Notes: generated by a model from the sequence alone, not told the origin. DNA of 64,000 bases from Aeromonas eucrenophila (GCF_000819865.1 NZ_CDDF01000008.1:116901-180900), one strand, 5' to 3'; positions 25,615-35,246 are shown, counted from the stretch's first letter. Numbers and translations: made by a program.

Positions 25615-27525
25615 ATGAACTTGAACCGGGTTACAAAGCAGCTAAGTGTATCACGACTCTTCGGCATCCTACTCGCGGCGGTTCTGCTCGTCGCCTGTGC
25701 GTCGGAGCCCAATCCATCTTCCGGGCAGCCTGGCATGCCATCGGCGTTCTCGGATCTGACCAAGAATGCCCAGTGGTATCTGGAGCAGGTCGACCCTGCC
25801 AAACCGGCCGAGGCCTTCACCTGGCAGGTGATGGCGGCGCGCAGCTATCTGGCGCTCGGTCAGGCCAAACCGGCGGCGGCCCTGTACCAGCAACTGCAGA
25901 AGCAGGCCCAGAGCCCGGAGCAGAAGGCGCAGCTGCAACTGTTGCAGGCGCATCTGTTGCTGGCCCAGGGCAACGCCAATCAGGCGCTGATCCTGCTGGA
26001 GGGCAAGCCCGATGTAGCCCTTGATGCCGACACCCAGAAGGACTGGTATCGCCAGCGGGTGGTGCTGCAGCTCAACATCAATAACCAGTTCGGGGCTGCC
26101 AAGTCGCTGATCTTGTTGGAACCCTATCTGGCCAAGAATGAGCTGTCGACCAACCACCAGCAGATCTGGTCCCTGCTCAAAAGCATGACTCCCTCCACCC
26201 TGCAGGCGCTGGAAGAAGCCCCCGCCCCCGACGTGACCACCGGCTGGCTGCGACTGGCGGCGCTGGTGAACGAGTTCGGTGCCCAGCCCAGTCAGCTCGC
26301 CCGCCAACTGGCAGGCTGGAAACAGACCTTCCCGAACCATCCGGCCCAGACCGACATGCCGGCCGGCCTTGGCGATCTGGCTGCGACGAACACGGGCGCA
26401 CTGCAGCAGGTGGCCGTCTTCCTGCCCCTCTCCGGTAATCTGGAAGCCCAGGGCACGGCCATTCGCAACGGCATGCTGATGTCCTACAAGGAGAATCAGG
26501 GCCAATTCACCCTGAACTTCTATGACACCCAGAGCAAGGCGATGGGGGATCTCTACAAGCAGGCGATCCAGGAGGGGGCCAACATGATCATCGGCCCGCT
26601 GCTCAAGGACAGGGTCGAGGAGCTGCTCAAGTCCAACCCGACCGTGCCGGTGCTGGCCCTCAATGAGCTGGACAAGCCCATCGTCAACGACAACACCTAC
26701 TACTTCTCCCTCTCCGCCGCCGCCGATGCGAGCCAGGCCGCCCAGTACCTCTATGGTCAGGGCTATCGCAAGCCACTGCTGATCGCGGCGCAAGGCCGCA
26801 TTGGCTACAGCAGCATCAAGGCGTTCGAACAGGCCTGGGCCGGCGTCAGCCAGGAGAAACCCGTGGTCGCCACCTTCGGTGCGCGCAATGAGGTGCAGGG
26901 CATGGTCAAGAACGCCCTGAGCGGGCACTCCACCGCCCGAGCCGGGGAAATCGTTCAGCTGTCCGATGCCGCGCCCCGCAGCATAGACGCCGTCTATGTG
27001 GTGGCCAACAGCCTGGAAACCCGGATGATCAAGCCCTACGTGGACATCTCGGTCAATCCCATGGGCAGCCTGCCCATCTACAGCAGCTCGCGCGGCTATG
27101 ACAGCGGGGCCACCGAGGCAGCCTCCGAGCTCAACGGCATGCATATCGCCGACATGCCGCTGCTGCTGGGTGGCTACGAGAAAGAGCGGGAGCAGATAGC
27201 GTTGCTCTGGCCACAGACCCAGGGTGACCTGCTGCGTCTGTTTGCCCTCGGTTACGATGCGGTCAGCCTGGCCGGCAACCTGCAGCAGATGCGCAAGGTC
27301 AACGCCATGCAGCAACCGGGCATGAGCGGCCAGCTGAGCGTGGATCCCCATGGCAATGTAGTGCGTGTGCTGGATTGGGCCGTCTATCAGGATGGCAAGC
27401 TGGTCAGCGACAGCGCCCTGCCCCAGCCCGAGAGCAGCCCCCATGAAGAAGCTACTGACCAGACTGCACCAGCAGTGGTTGAACCTGTTGCCATCGGCAG
27501 CGGTGAGCAAGGGACAGCACTTTGA
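25615..27525 (+). CDS. lpoA: Penicillin-binding protein activator LpoA
   Basis: LpoA is an outer-membrane lipoprotein that stimulates PBP1A. I start at the ATG at 25615 (MNLNRVTKQLSVSRLFGILL); an ATG at 25588 is also in frame. A lipobox LLVACAS gives the lipidated cysteine at about residue 27. The N-terminal half is TPR-like helices (SYLALGQAKPAAALYQQLQK). The C-terminal half is a periplasmic-binding-protein-like domain (QQVAVFLPLSGNLEAQGTAI, MIIGPLLKDRVEELL). The 636-residue length fits LppC/LpoA. Its end overlaps yraN by 83 bases. Confidence 0.94.
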   Translation: MNLNRVTKQLSVSRLFGILLAAVLLVACASEPNPSSGQPGMPSAFSDLTKNAQWYLEQVDPAKPAEAFTWQVMAARSYLALGQAKPAAALYQQLQKQAQSPEQKAQLQLLQAHLLLAQGNANQALILLEGKPDVALDADTQKDWYRQRVVLQLNINNQFGAAKSLILLEPYLAKNELSTNHQQIWSLLKSMTPSTLQALEEAPAPDVTTGWLRLAALVNEFGAQPSQLARQLAGWKQTFPNHPAQTDMPAGLGDLAATNTGALQQVAVFLPLSGNLEAQGTAIRNGMLMSYKENQGQFTLNFYDTQSKAMGDLYKQAIQEGANMIIGPLLKDRVEELLKSNPTVPVLALNELDKPIVNDNTYYFSLSAAADASQAAQYLYGQGYRKPLLIAAQGRIGYSSIKAFEQAWAGVSQEKPVVATFGARNEVQGMVKNALSGHSTARAGEIVQLSDAAPRSIDAVYVVANSLETRMIKPYVDISVNPMGSLPIYSSSRGYDSGATEAASELNGMHIADMPLLLGGYEKEREQIALLWPQTQGDLLRLFALGYDAVSLAGNLQQMRKVNAMQQPGMSGQLSVDPHGNVVRVLDWAVYQDGKLVSDSALPQPESSPHEEATDQTAPAVVEPVAIGSGEQGTAL

Positions 27526-27838
27526 GCAAATAGCGGAACGCTGGTTGCAGGCCCGGGGCCTGCAACCCGTGCTTCGCAACTACCGCTGCCGAGGAGGCGA
27601 AATCGATCTCGTCATGCGCCAGGGGGATACCCTGGTGTTTGTCGAGGTCCGATATCGTGCTCACACCAGCCATGGTGGGGCCGCCGCCTCGGTCACAAGA
27701 CGCAAACAGCACAAGATCGTGCTGGCCGCCCGCCACTATTTCAAGCAACATGCCATCAACGAGGCCAGCCAGGCCTGCCGATTCGATGTGATCGCGTTCG
27801 AGGGCGACCAGCCAGACTGGATCCAGAACGCTTTTTAA
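27443..27838 (+). CDS. yraN: YraN family (UPF0102) nuclease-fold protein
   Basis: The ATG at 27443 (MKKLLTRLHQQWLNLLPSAA) gives 131 residues. The family has a restriction-endonuclease-like fold, seen here as GGEIDLVMRQGDTLVFVEVR followed by YRAHTSHGGAAASVTRRKQH (the E/D, E-x-K core). The cellular role is not firmly known. It overlaps the end of lpoA in another frame and is followed nine bases later by diaA, the conserved lpoA-yraN-diaA-dolP order. Confidence 0.93.
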   Translation: MKKLLTRLHQQWLNLLPSAAVSKGQHFEQIAERWLQARGLQPVLRNYRCRGGEIDLVMRQGDTLVFVEVRYRAHTSHGGAAASVTRRKQHKIVLAARHYFKQHAINEASQACRFDVIAFEGDQPDWIQNAF

Positions 27839-27847
27839 GAGGACCCC

Positions 27848-28438
27848 ATGACTGATCCCATCAAAGAGAATTACACCGAAAGCATCCAGACCAAGATAGC
27901 CGCCGCCGAGGCGCTGCCGGAGGCCATCCACACCGCGGCCCAGATGCTGACCATCTGCCTGCTCAATGGCCACAAGGTGATGGCCTGTGGCAATGGTCCC
28001 TCCTCGGCACTGGCTCAGCTGTTCATCTCCGAACTGGTGAACTGCTACGAGACGCCGCGCCCTTCCCTGCCGGGCCTGGCGCTCACTCCCGATATGGCGA
28101 CCATCAGTGCCATCGCCACCGATCACGGCTTCGAAGAGGTCTATTCCAAACAGATCCGGGCCCTGGGTCAGCCCGGTGACATCCTGGTGGTCATCACCAC
28201 CACGGGCAACAGCCGCAGCCTGATCAAGGCCGCCGAGGCGGCGCTCTCCCGCGACATGACCATCATAGTGCTCGGCGGTGGCGATGGTGGCGAGATCGCC
28301 GGCCTGCTCGGCCCCAACGATGTGGAAGTCCGGGTGCCGTCGGCCCGTCGCCCTCGCATTCTGGAGGTGAACCTGTTGACCCTGCACTGCCTGTGTGATC
28401 TCATCGACCAGACACTTTTCCCGCAACAGGAAGATTGA
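27848..28438 (+). CDS. diaA: DnaA initiator-associating protein DiaA (SIS domain)
   Basis: DiaA binds DnaA and promotes replication initiation at oriC. The 196-residue protein is a SIS-domain (sugar isomerase fold) member related to Gmh[41 protein letters not shown] and [14 protein letters not shown]. Its position between yraN and dolP supports DiaA rather than the heptose isomerase GmhA. Confidence 0.93.
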   Translation: MTDPIKENYTESIQTKIAAAEALPEAIHTAAQMLTICLLNGHKVMACGNGPSSALAQLFISELVNCYETPRPSLPGLALTPDMATISAIATDHGFEEVYSKQIRALGQPGDILVVITTTGNSRSLIKAAEAALSRDMTIIVLGGGDGGEIAGLLGPNDVEVRVPSARRPRILEVNLLTLHCLCDLIDQTLFPQQED

Positions 28439-28442
28439 AACC

Positions 28443-29021
28443 ATGAACAAGCATATTCTCGTACTCGGCCTGCTCGCTGGCTCCCTGCTGCTGCAAGGCT
28501 GTGCCGCCGTCGTGGTCGGTGGTGCAGCAGGTACCGCCAAAGCGACCGGCGATCGCCGCACCTTGGGCGCCCAATGGGACGATCAGGCCATCGAACTGAA
28601 GGCGGCCAATCTGCTGGCAGACAACAAGCCGTTGAGTGCGGCCAGCAAGATCAGCGTCTACAGCAACAACGGTCGTGTCCTGCTGGTCGGTCAGACACCG
28701 TCCGACGCTTACAAACAGGAAGCGGGCAAGATCGTGGGCCGCATCGAAGGGGTGCGCCATGTCTACAATGAGCTGCGTCTCGGCAAGCCGGTGAGCATTG
28801 GCGTGCGCAGCAACGACTCCTGGATCACCTCCAAGGTGCGGGCCGACATGCTGGGCACCAAGGACTTTGACAGCACCAAGGTCAAGGTCGTGACCGAGAA
28901 TGGCGAGGTGTTCCTCATCGGTCTGGTCACCCGCAAGGAAGGGGATCAGGCCGTCGAAATCGCCCGCCACGTCAGCGGTGTGAAGCAGGTGATCAAGGCC
29001 TTCGAGTTTGCCCAAAACTAA
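28443..29021 (+). CDS. dolP: Outer-membrane lipoprotein DolP (YraP) with two BON domains
   Basis: DolP is an outer-membrane lipoprotein needed for envelope integrity and BAM function. The 192-residue precursor begins MNKHILVLGLLAGSLLLQGC, with lipobox LLQGC (Cys 20). Two BON domains follow: about residues 45-110 (LLADNKPLSAASKISVYSNN) and 125-190 (ITSKVRADMLGTKDFDSTKV). A clear terminator lies 20 bases downstream. Confidence 0.95.
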   Translation: MNKHILVLGLLAGSLLLQGCAAVVVGGAAGTAKATGDRRTLGAQWDDQAIELKAANLLADNKPLSAASKISVYSNNGRVLLVGQTPSDAYKQEAGKIVGRIEGVRHVYNELRLGKPVSIGVRSNDSWITSKVRADMLGTKDFDSTKVKVVTENGEVFLIGLVTRKEGDQAVEIARHVSGVKQVIKAFEFAQN

Positions 29022-29040
29022 GCTGGGCAAGGGTGAGATG

Positions 29041-29070
29041 AAAAAACGCAGCCAACTGGCTGCGTTTTTT
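29041..29070. terminator. Bidirectional terminator between dolP and sspB
   Basis: AAAAAACGCAGCC-AACT-GGCTGCGTTTTTT is a near-perfect hairpin with A- and T-runs, serving convergent dolP and sspB. The sspB stop codon (29069-29071) lies inside its outer edge. Confidence 0.92.
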
Positions 29071-29494
29071 ATTTGATGACTTTCAGGGCCGGACGACCGC
29101 TTGGACGCGGCGGCTCAGGCTCGGGCTCGGCGGGCCCCTCGGCCTGCTCCAGCCAGAGATCATAACCCGGCTCGGGCGGGAACAGGGTACCCACGCCGTT
29201 CTCCCGGGCATGGATGGCCAGGATGGCCGCCATGGGGATATAGACCTGCTGCGACACACCGCCGAAGCGGGCGCTGAAGCTGACGGCTTCATTGTCCATG
29301 TGGAACTGGCCTACGGCCCGGGGCGCTATGTTCAGGACGATCTGGCCATCCTGCACAAACTGCATCGGCACCATCACATGGGGGATATTGGCGTTGACCA
29401 CCAGATGGGGGGTCAGCTCGTTATCCAGCAGCCAGTCGAAGAACGCCCGCAACAGATACGGGCGACTGGGTGTCATGGTCGGTTCAGTGCTCAT
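29069..29494 (-). CDS. sspB: ClpXP adaptor SspB
   Basis: SspB delivers ssrA-tagged stalled-ribosome products to ClpXP. The ATG at 29492-29494 ([20 protein letters not shown]) overlaps the sspA stop (ATGA). The longer upstream frame is inside sspA. The folded tag-binding domain ([40 protein letters not shown]) is followed by an acidic, proline-rich linker and a short C-terminal ClpX-binding tail (RPALKVIK). Length is 141 residues. Confidence 0.95.
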   Translation of the reverse strand: MSTEPTMTPSRPYLLRAFFDWLLDNELTPHLVVNANIPHVMVPMQFVQDGQIVLNIAPRAVGQFHMDNEAVSFSARFGGVSQQVYIPMAAILAIHARENGVGTLFPPEPGYDLWLEQAEGPAEPEPEPPRPSGRPALKVIK

Positions 29495-30120
29495 ACGCTG
29501 GCGCGGATCTCGCGCTCGGCTTCGGTCAGGGAAGCCTGGAAGGATTCGCGCTCGAACAGACGTACCATGTAGGCCTTCAGCTCCTTGGCACCACGACCGG
29601 TGAAGTCGATGCCGAGGCTCGGCAGACGCCACAACAGCGGAGCCATGTAGCAGTCGACCAGACCGAACTCTTCGCTCATGAAGTAGGGCATCTCGCCGAA
29701 GATCGGCGCTATGGCCAGCAGGTTGTCACGCAGCTCGGTACGAGCGGCCTCGACGTCGGTGCCTGCCATGATCTTGTCGGCCAGGGAGTACCAGTCCAGC
29801 TCGATGCGATGCATCATCAGACGGCTGTTGCCGCGCGCCACCGGATAGACCGGCATCAGGGGCGGGTGCGGGAAGCGCTCGTCCAGATACTCCATGATGA
29901 TGCGCGAGGTGTACAACGCCAGCTCGCGATCCACCAGGGTCGGCACAGTGTTGTAGGGGTTCAGCTCGGCCAGCTCGTCCGGCAGGTTGCTCGGATCAAC
30001 CTGGCAGATATCTACGCTAACACCCTTCTCCGCCAGGACAATACGCACCTGATGGCTGAACATATCGTTGGCACCGGAAAACAGCGTCATTACCGAACGC
30101 TTATTGGCAGCTACAGCCAT
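29491..30120 (-). CDS. sspA: Stringent starvation protein A SspA
   Basis: SspA is a glutathione-S-transferase-fold protein that binds RNA polymerase and alters transcription in stress. The 209-residue protein shows [40 protein letters not shown] and [20 protein letters not shown], with the conserved P-H-P region. It forms a coupled pair with sspB, downstream of the petABC operon. Confidence 0.96.
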   Translation of the reverse strand: MAVAANKRSVMTLFSGANDMFSHQVRIVLAEKGVSVDICQVDPSNLPDELAELNPYNTVPTLVDRELALYTSRIIMEYLDERFPHPPLMPVYPVARGNSRLMMHRIELDWYSLADKIMAGTDVEAARTELRDNLLAIAPIFGEMPYFMSEEFGLVDCYMAPLLWRLPSLGIDFTGRGAKELKAYMVRLFERESFQASLTEAEREIRASV

Positions 30121-30149
30121 TGAACCCTCCCGTCATTAAAAAGCAGAAA

Positions 30150-30180
30150 CGGCAATGAAGCATTTTGAACCTCATTGCCG
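30150..30180 (-). terminator. Terminator after petC
   Basis: CGGCAATGA at 30150-30158 pairs perfectly with TCATTGCCG at 30172-30180. On the minus strand the stem is followed by TTTCTGCTTTTT. It lies just after the petC stop (30208) and ahead of sspA. Confidence 0.65.
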
Positions 30181-30207
30181 TGCGTCATATTACTCTGATC
30201 CGGTCGC

Positions 30208-30942
30208 TTAGTGAACGTCGCGCCAGAATTCCTTCTTCAACAGCACAGTGAAGATGAAGAAGATAACGATGAATCCGAGCACCCAGAAGCCCATGCGTTC
30301 GCGCTCCTGCTGTACCGGCTCAGCCGAGTAGACCAAGAAGTTTACCAGATCCAGTACCGTCTGATCATATTCTTCGTTGTTCATTTCACCGTTGCCGTCA
30401 GATTTGATGCCGACGACCTGCTGTACCGACTGTCCATCGACCTCGTGAGTCGCGAATTCGGCGCGGGGGGTTCCCTGCAACGGCTCCAGCACGTGGGGCA
30501 TGCCCACGGACGGGAACACCGCATTGTTCACCCCGAACGGACGGGTCTCATCCACGTAGAAGGAACGCAGATAGGTGTAGATCCAGTTTGCACCACGCAC
30601 CCGGGCGACCAGGGTTAGATCCGGCGGCGGAGCACCGAACCAGCGCGCCGCATCTTTCTCGGACATGGCGCTCTTCATCAGATCGCCTATCTTGGCGCCG
30701 GTGAAGACCAGGTTCTCCCGCATCAGCTCTTCCGGGATGCCGATATCGGCGGCAACCCGGTTATAGCGCTGATACTGGGTGGAGTGACAACCCGCACAGT
30801 AGTTCATGAAGGTGGTGGCGCCACGCTGCAAGGAAACCTTGTCGTTCAGATCGTACTCCGCCTTGTCGAGCGGAAAAGCACTGCCGGAGGCGAAGGCCAG
30901 ACTGGGCAACAGAGCCAGCACTGCAAATATTATTCTTTTCAT
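30208..30942 (-). CDS. petC: Cytochrome c1 of the bc1 complex
   Basis: Cytochrome c1 passes electrons from the Rieske protein to soluble or membrane cytochromes c. The 244-residue precursor has a signal peptide (MKRIIFAVLALLPSLAFASG), the haem-binding motif CAGCH (in FMNYCAGCHSTQYQRYNR, near residue 51), a methionine ligand region in SVGMPHVLEPLQ, and a C-terminal membrane anchor (LGFIVIFFIFTVLLKKEFW). It overlaps petB by four bases and ends the petABC operon. Confidence 0.96.
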   Translation of the reverse strand: MKRIIFAVLALLPSLAFASGSAFPLDKAEYDLNDKVSLQRGATTFMNYCAGCHSTQYQRYNRVAADIGIPEELMRENLVFTGAKIGDLMKSAMSEKDAARWFGAPPPDLTLVARVRGANWIYTYLRSFYVDETRPFGVNNAVFPSVGMPHVLEPLQGTPRAEFATHEVDGQSVQQVVGIKSDGNGEMNNEEYDQTVLDLVNFLVYSAEPVQQERERMGFWVLGFIVIFFIFTVLLKKEFWRDVH

Positions 30943-32156
30943 TTGAATGTCACCCTCTCCGGCAGCGGCTTGGTGTTTTCATTCTTGCTGTAAAAGAACA
31001 GCAGGACGAAGAACCCGAAATACCCCAGTGAACAGATCTGTGCGATCAGGGTCAGCGTCGGCGTCGATGGCAACACCCCCAGCACACCCAGGATGACGAA
31101 GCAGACCACGAACTGGGCGATGTTCAGCTTGTGCAGGGTGCTGCGATAGCGCACGGAGCGTACCTTGCAGCGATCCAGCCAGGGCAACAGGAACAGCACC
31201 ACGATGGACAGACCCATCATGATGACCCCCAGCAGCTTGTCCGGCACCGCCCGCAAGATGGCGTAGAAGGGGGTGAAGTACCAGACCGGGGCTATGTGCT
31301 CCGGGGTCTTCAGACCGTTCGCCACTTCGAAGTTCGGTTTCTCGAGGAAGTAACCCCACATGTCCGGCTTGAAGAAGATGATGGCGCAGAACAGGAACAG
31401 GAAGCCCGCTACCCCGATCATGTCCTTGACCGTGAAGTAAGGGTGGAACGCCACCGCATCCAGCGGCCAGCCTTTCTCATCCTTGTGCTTCTTGATGTCG
31501 ATGCCGTCCGGGTTGTTGGAACCCACCTCGTGCAGCGCCAGTATGTGCATGGCCACCAGCATCACCAGCACCAGCGGCAGGGCGATGACGTGCAACGCGA
31601 AGAAGCGGTTCAGGGTGGCGCCAGAGATGACATAGTCGCCCCGGATCCACAGGGTCAGATCGTCACCTATGACTGGAATAGCGCCAAACAACGAGATGAT
31701 GACCTGAGCCCCCCAGAATGACATCTGTCCCCAGGGCAGCAGATAGCCCATGAAGGCTTCTGCCATCAGCACCAGGAAGATCAGCATGCCGAATATCCAC
31801 AGCAACTCGCGTGGCTTCTGGTAGGAGCCGTAGATCATGCCGCGGAACATGTGCAGATAGACCACGACGAAGAAGGCGGAGGCGCCGGTGGAGTGCATGT
31901 AGCGCAGCAGCCAGCCGTAATCCACATCCCGCATGATGTATTCCACGGAGGCAAAGGCGCCCTCCGCCGACGGGTTGTAGTTCATGGTCAGCCAGATGCC
32001 GGTGATGATCTGGTTGACCAGCACCAACATGGCCAGGGAGCCGAAGAAGTACCAGAAGTTCAGGTTCTTGGGGGCCGGGTACTTGGCCATGTGGTCGTTG
32101 TACATGGCCGTGAGCGGGAAACGATCGTCAATCCAGCCCATGAGTTTGACAAACAT
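30939..32156 (-). CDS. petB: Cytochrome b of the bc1 complex
   Basis: Cytochrome b carries both quinone sites and two b haems. The 405-residue protein has eight membrane helices, the four histidine ligands in MHSTGASAFFVVVYLHMFRG and FFALHVIALPLVLVMLVAMH, the GYLLPWGQMSFWGAQVI helix-C segment, and a PEW-like QO-site region reading KTPEHIAPVWYF (PEH/PVW). It lies between petA and petC. Confidence 0.96.
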   Translation of the reverse strand: MFVKLMGWIDDRFPLTAMYNDHMAKYPAPKNLNFWYFFGSLAMLVLVNQIITGIWLTMNYNPSAEGAFASVEYIMRDVDYGWLLRYMHSTGASAFFVVVYLHMFRGMIYGSYQKPRELLWIFGMLIFLVLMAEAFMGYLLPWGQMSFWGAQVIISLFGAIPVIGDDLTLWIRGDYVISGATLNRFFALHVIALPLVLVMLVAMHILALHEVGSNNPDGIDIKKHKDEKGWPLDAVAFHPYFTVKDMIGVAGFLFLFCAIIFFKPDMWGYFLEKPNFEVANGLKTPEHIAPVWYFTPFYAILRAVPDKLLGVIMMGLSIVVLFLLPWLDRCKVRSVRYRSTLHKLNIAQFVVCFVILGVLGVLPSTPTLTLIAQICSLGYFGFFVLLFFYSKNENTKPLPERVTFK

Positions 32157-32158
32157 GG

Positions 32159-32749
32159 TCAGGCCTCCTTGCCATCGGCACCGACCAGAATGGTGGTGTC
32201 GCTAAGAAATTGATATGGCGGAATGACCAGGTTCAGCGGTGCAGGTACGCCCTGGAACACTCGACCAGCCATGTCGAACTTGGAGCCATGGCACGGGCAG
32301 AAGAAGCCGGAAGCCACTCCCTGCACCTGCTCACCGAAGCTGTCTGGCAGATAAGAAGGGGAACAGCCCAGATGTGTACAGATACCGACGGCGACGAAGA
32401 TCTCCGGCTTGATGGATCTGTAACCGTTGTGGGCATAATCCGGCTGCTGTGGCTCATCGGAGGCAGGATCGCGCAGCTTGTCATCGTGCGTTGCCAGGGC
32501 ATCCAGAGTCTGCTTGGTTCGTTTCACCACCCAGACCGGCTTGCCACGCCACTCGACGCGAATGAGCTGACCCGGCTCCAACTTGCTGATGTCCACTTCG
32601 ACCGGAGCCCCCGCCGCTTTGGCTTTGGCACTCGGATTCCATGACTTTATAAACGGCACTGCGGTAAAAGCAGCTCCTACTCCGCCAACGGCAACCGTTG
32701 ACCAGGTAAGAAATCTGCGGCGACCGGTATCAACTGGCGCATTGCTCAT
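32159..32749 (-). CDS. petA: Rieske iron-sulfur subunit of the bc1 complex
   Basis: The Rieske protein oxidises quinol and reduces cytochrome c1. The 196-residue protein has a twin-arginine-type N-terminus (DTGRRRFLTWSTVAVGGVGA) and the 2Fe-2S ligands CTHLGC and CPCHGS at about residues 133-155. It is the first gene of petABC. About 300 bases separate it from rpsI upstream. Confidence 0.97.
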   Translation of the reverse strand: MSNAPVDTGRRRFLTWSTVAVGGVGAAFTAVPFIKSWNPSAKAKAAGAPVEVDISKLEPGQLIRVEWRGKPVWVVKRTKQTLDALATHDDKLRDPASDEPQQPDYAHNGYRSIKPEIFVAVGICTHLGCSPSYLPDSFGEQVQGVASGFFCPCHGSKFDMAGRVFQGVPAPLNLVIPPYQFLSDTTILVGADGKEA

Positions 32750-33048
32750 CCAAAAACTCTCCCATGTGGACTCCGCTCATTCTTATAGTGTCCCCGTTTC
32801 CTATCTCCTCTCCCCATGACAACTGCTGCGGAAGCGGAGTGGCAATTGACACAGAAAGACCATGGAAATTTTAAAGAAAAGATAACAATTTGACAAGAAA
32901 GAGAAGCGAGGGGCAAAAACAATAAATACACAAATTTTTGTCTTTTGTGACGCATGGTTAGCATTGGAGTATGTAATGTTACCAATAAAAAAAGCCTGGC
33001 AGTTGCCAGGCTTTTTTGACACTCGTGAGAGTGCGTACCAAAAGCGAA
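32750..33048. other. Intergenic region between rpsI and petA
   Basis: This AT-rich stretch holds the rpsI terminator at its right end and must hold the petA promoter, but I cannot pick a convincing -35/-10 pair. No ORF with coding character was seen. Confidence 0.5.
32985..33017. terminator. Terminator after rplM-rpsI
   Basis: AAAAAAAGCCTGGC-AGTT-GCCAGGCTTTTTT is a perfect hairpin with A-run and T-run on each side. It lies about 30 bases beyond the rpsI stop on the minus strand. Confidence 0.92.
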
Positions 33049-33441
33049 TTAACGCTTGGAGTACTGCGGACGCTTACGTGCTTTGTGCAGACCGACTTTC
33101 TTACGCTCAACCTTACGGGCATCGCGAGTAACAAAGCCAGCTTTACGCAGTTCGCCACGCAGGGTCTCGTCGTACTGCATCAGAGCACGAGTGATACCGT
33201 GACGGATCGCACCAGCTTGACCGGAGATGCCGCCACCGTTAACGGTGATGTACAGATCCAGTTTCTCGGTCATCTCAACCAGTTCCAGCGGCTGACGAAC
33301 TACCATGCGGGCAGTCGGACGGCCGAAGTATTGCTCCAGGGAGCGCTGGTTGATTACGATTTTACCGCTACCCGCTTTGATAAAGACGCGAGCAGTGGAG
33401 CTTTTGCGACGGCCGGTACCGTAGTATTGATTTTCTGCCAT
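33049..33441 (-). CDS. rpsI: 30S ribosomal protein S9
   Basis: S9 binds the 30S head with its C-terminal tail near the P site. The 130-residue protein reads [20 protein letters not shown] and ends with the invariant [11 protein letters not shown] tail. It follows rplM by 14 bases in the conserved rplM-rpsI operon. Confidence 0.98.
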   Translation of the reverse strand: MAENQYYGTGRRKSSTARVFIKAGSGKIVINQRSLEQYFGRPTARMVVRQPLELVEMTEKLDLYITVNGGGISGQAGAIRHGITRALMQYDETLRGELRKAGFVTRDARKVERKKVGLHKARKRPQYSKR

Positions 33442-33455
33442 GTTGCCAGTTCCCG

Positions 33456-33884
33456 TTAGATATCCAGTACTTGAGGTTGCTGAGCAGCATGAGCGTGCTC
33501 TGCGCCTGCGTAAACTTTCAGCTTACGGAACATGGCACGGCCCAGCGGCCCCTTCGGCAGCATACCCTTGACGGCAGCTTCGATTACCATTTCCGGCTTA
33601 CGCTGAATCAGCTTGTCAAAGCTGATGGACTTGATACCACCCGGGAAACCGGAGTGAGCGTGGTACATTTTGTCGGTAAATTTCTTACCGGTTACGTGTA
33701 CCTTCTCAGCGTTTACAACGATGATGTAATCACCGGTGTCAACGTGCGGAGTGTATTCAGCTTTGTGCTTACCACGCAGACGAGCAGCGATCTCGGTTGC
33801 GATACGACCCAGAGTTTTACCTTCTGCGTCCACAATGTACCAGTCACGTTTTACGGTTTCTGGCTTGGCAACGAAAGTTTTCAT
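33456..33884 (-). CDS. rplM: 50S ribosomal protein L13
   Basis: L13 is an early-assembling 50S protein. The 142-residue protein begins [20 protein letters not shown] and contains [20 protein letters not shown] and [20 protein letters not shown]. It leads the rplM-rpsI operon with a leader of about 140 bases. Confidence 0.98.
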   Translation of the reverse strand: MKTFVAKPETVKRDWYIVDAEGKTLGRIATEIAARLRGKHKAEYTPHVDTGDYIIVVNAEKVHVTGKKFTDKMYHAHSGFPGGIKSISFDKLIQRKPEMVIEAAVKGMLPKGPLGRAMFRKLKVYAGAEHAHAAQQPQVLDI

Positions 33885-34038
33885 TAAGTTAAACCCAATT
33901 ACCTGTTACAGACCCAATTGCTTATGGGGGCTCTCCCACAAACAACAAACGATGGCCTACCTGTACCCCTTCGAATACAAGTAAAGCTTAAAGTGTTGCT
34001 GTCTTATCGACAGCTGTAACGTGGGCCGGGCGATTATA
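33885..34038 (-). promoter_or_regulatory. rplM promoter and leader
   Basis: A perfect TATAAT lies at 34033-34038 on the minus strand, with a weak GTGATA 17 bases upstream and a GC-rich discriminator (CGCCCGG). The leader of about 140 bases contains TGGGAGAGCCCCCA, a small hairpin. In E. coli this operon is autoregulated by L13 at its leader. Whether this leader binds L13 is inference. Confidence 0.5.
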
Positions 34039-34151
34039 AGTGAAGTTGCCTTAAATATCACCTGCTAATTTCACTGCCATGAAGCTAGCAAATGTCGCCC
34101 GGCCCTACCTGCCGCAGATGCCCATCCGACTGGCAGGCTCGGGTATTGTGA

Positions 34152-35246
34152 CTAAGGAAGGTGCACTCTGGCAAGGTATTCGTGCGATTGCATCTCCTGA
34201 AGCCGCGAAAGACAGCGCTTGAATTCGAAATTCAGCAGACCCTCTCCGTAGAGCTCAATCATGGGCACGGCCGCCGACAGGATGAGTTTGACGTGTCGCT
34301 CGTAGAACTCATCCACCATGGCGATGAAGCGGCGAGCGGCGTCGTCCGTCCCCCTTCCCATTGGTTGCACATTGGCCAACAGCACGGTGTGAAACTCCCG
34401 GGCCAACTCGATGTAGTCGCTTTGGGAGCGCGGGGTACAACAGAGTTGCTCGAACTCCATATAGAGCACCCCTTCCCCCATCCCCAACACACCGAGTTGG
34501 CGATGATTGACCTCCAGCATGGCGGCATCGATCCGCGCCGATCCGCTGAGTTGCCCGAAATAATGATCGAGATTGCGCCTGGCCTGCTCGTCCAGCGGGA
34601 AGTGGTAGATCTCCGCCTGCTCCAGGGTACGCAGTCGGTAGTCGACGCCCCCATCGACATTGAGCACCTCGCAATGGCGCTCGATCAGCTCGATGGCAGG
34701 CAGGAAGCGAGCACGCTGCAGACCGTTGCGATAGAGATCCTTGGGCGGAATATTGGAAGTTGCCACCAGCACCACCCCGTGGCCGAACAGTTCCTGGAAC
34801 AGGGTGCCCAGCAACATGGCGTCCGTGATGTCGGAGACGAAAAATTCGTCGAAGCAGATGACGTCGGTCTCACCGGCCAGCTTGCTGGCGATGAGTTTGA
34901 GCGGGTCGGCCTGACCGGTCAGCGCCTGCAGCTCTGCGTGGATCCGGTGCATGAAGCGGTGGAAGTGAATGCGCAACTTCCGCTCACCCGGCAGGCTCTC
35001 GAAAAAAGTATCCATCAACCAGGTCTTGCCTCGGCCCACTCCGCCCCACATATAGAGTCCGAGGACGGGCGCGGCGGGCTTGGGCTTTTGCAACCAGCCG
35101 AGCAAGCCACGGGATCTGGTCGGAGTCGGGCTGGCGCACAAATCCTGATAGAGTCTCTCCAGGCGGGCCACGGCCATCGCCTGGGCCGGGTCGGCCAAAA
35201 AGCCGGGACGCTGCAAATCCTGCTGATATTTTTGCTGCGGGGTCAT
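34152..35246 (-). CDS. zapE: Cell division AFG1-like ATPase ZapE
   Basis: ZapE is an AFG1-family ATPase linked to the Z ring. I start at the ATG at 35244-35246 (MTPQQKYQQDLQRPGFLADP), which matches family N-termini. The frame is open to 35384 but the extra part has no family character. The P-loop is GLYMWGGVGRGKTWLMDTFF, near residue 80; the Walker B segment is DVICFDEFFVSDITDAMLLG. The resulting length of 364 residues is normal. It is divergent from zapG. Confidence 0.94.
   Translation of the reverse strand: MTPQQKYQQDLQRPGFLADPAQAMAVARLERLYQDLCASPTPTRSRGLLGWLQKPKPAAPVLGLYMWGGVGRGKTWLMDTFFESLPGERKLRIHFHRFMHRIHAELQALTGQADPLKLIASKLAGETDVICFDEFFVSDITDAMLLGTLFQELFGHGVVLVATSNIPPKDLYRNGLQRARFLPAIELIERHCEVLNVDGGVDYRLRTLEQAEIYHFPLDEQARRNLDHYFGQLSGSARIDAAMLEVNHRQLGVLGMGEGVLYMEFEQLCCTPRSQSDYIELAREFHTVLLANVQPMGRGTDDAARRFIAMVDEFYERHVKLILSAAVPMIELYGEGLLNFEFKRCLSRLQEMQSHEYLARVHLP

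Noticed and set aside
25669..27579. 636-codon leftward ORF opposite lpoA
   Set aside because: Mirror frame of lpoA, with His/Gln/Leu-rich composition typical of antisense translation of GC-rich genes.
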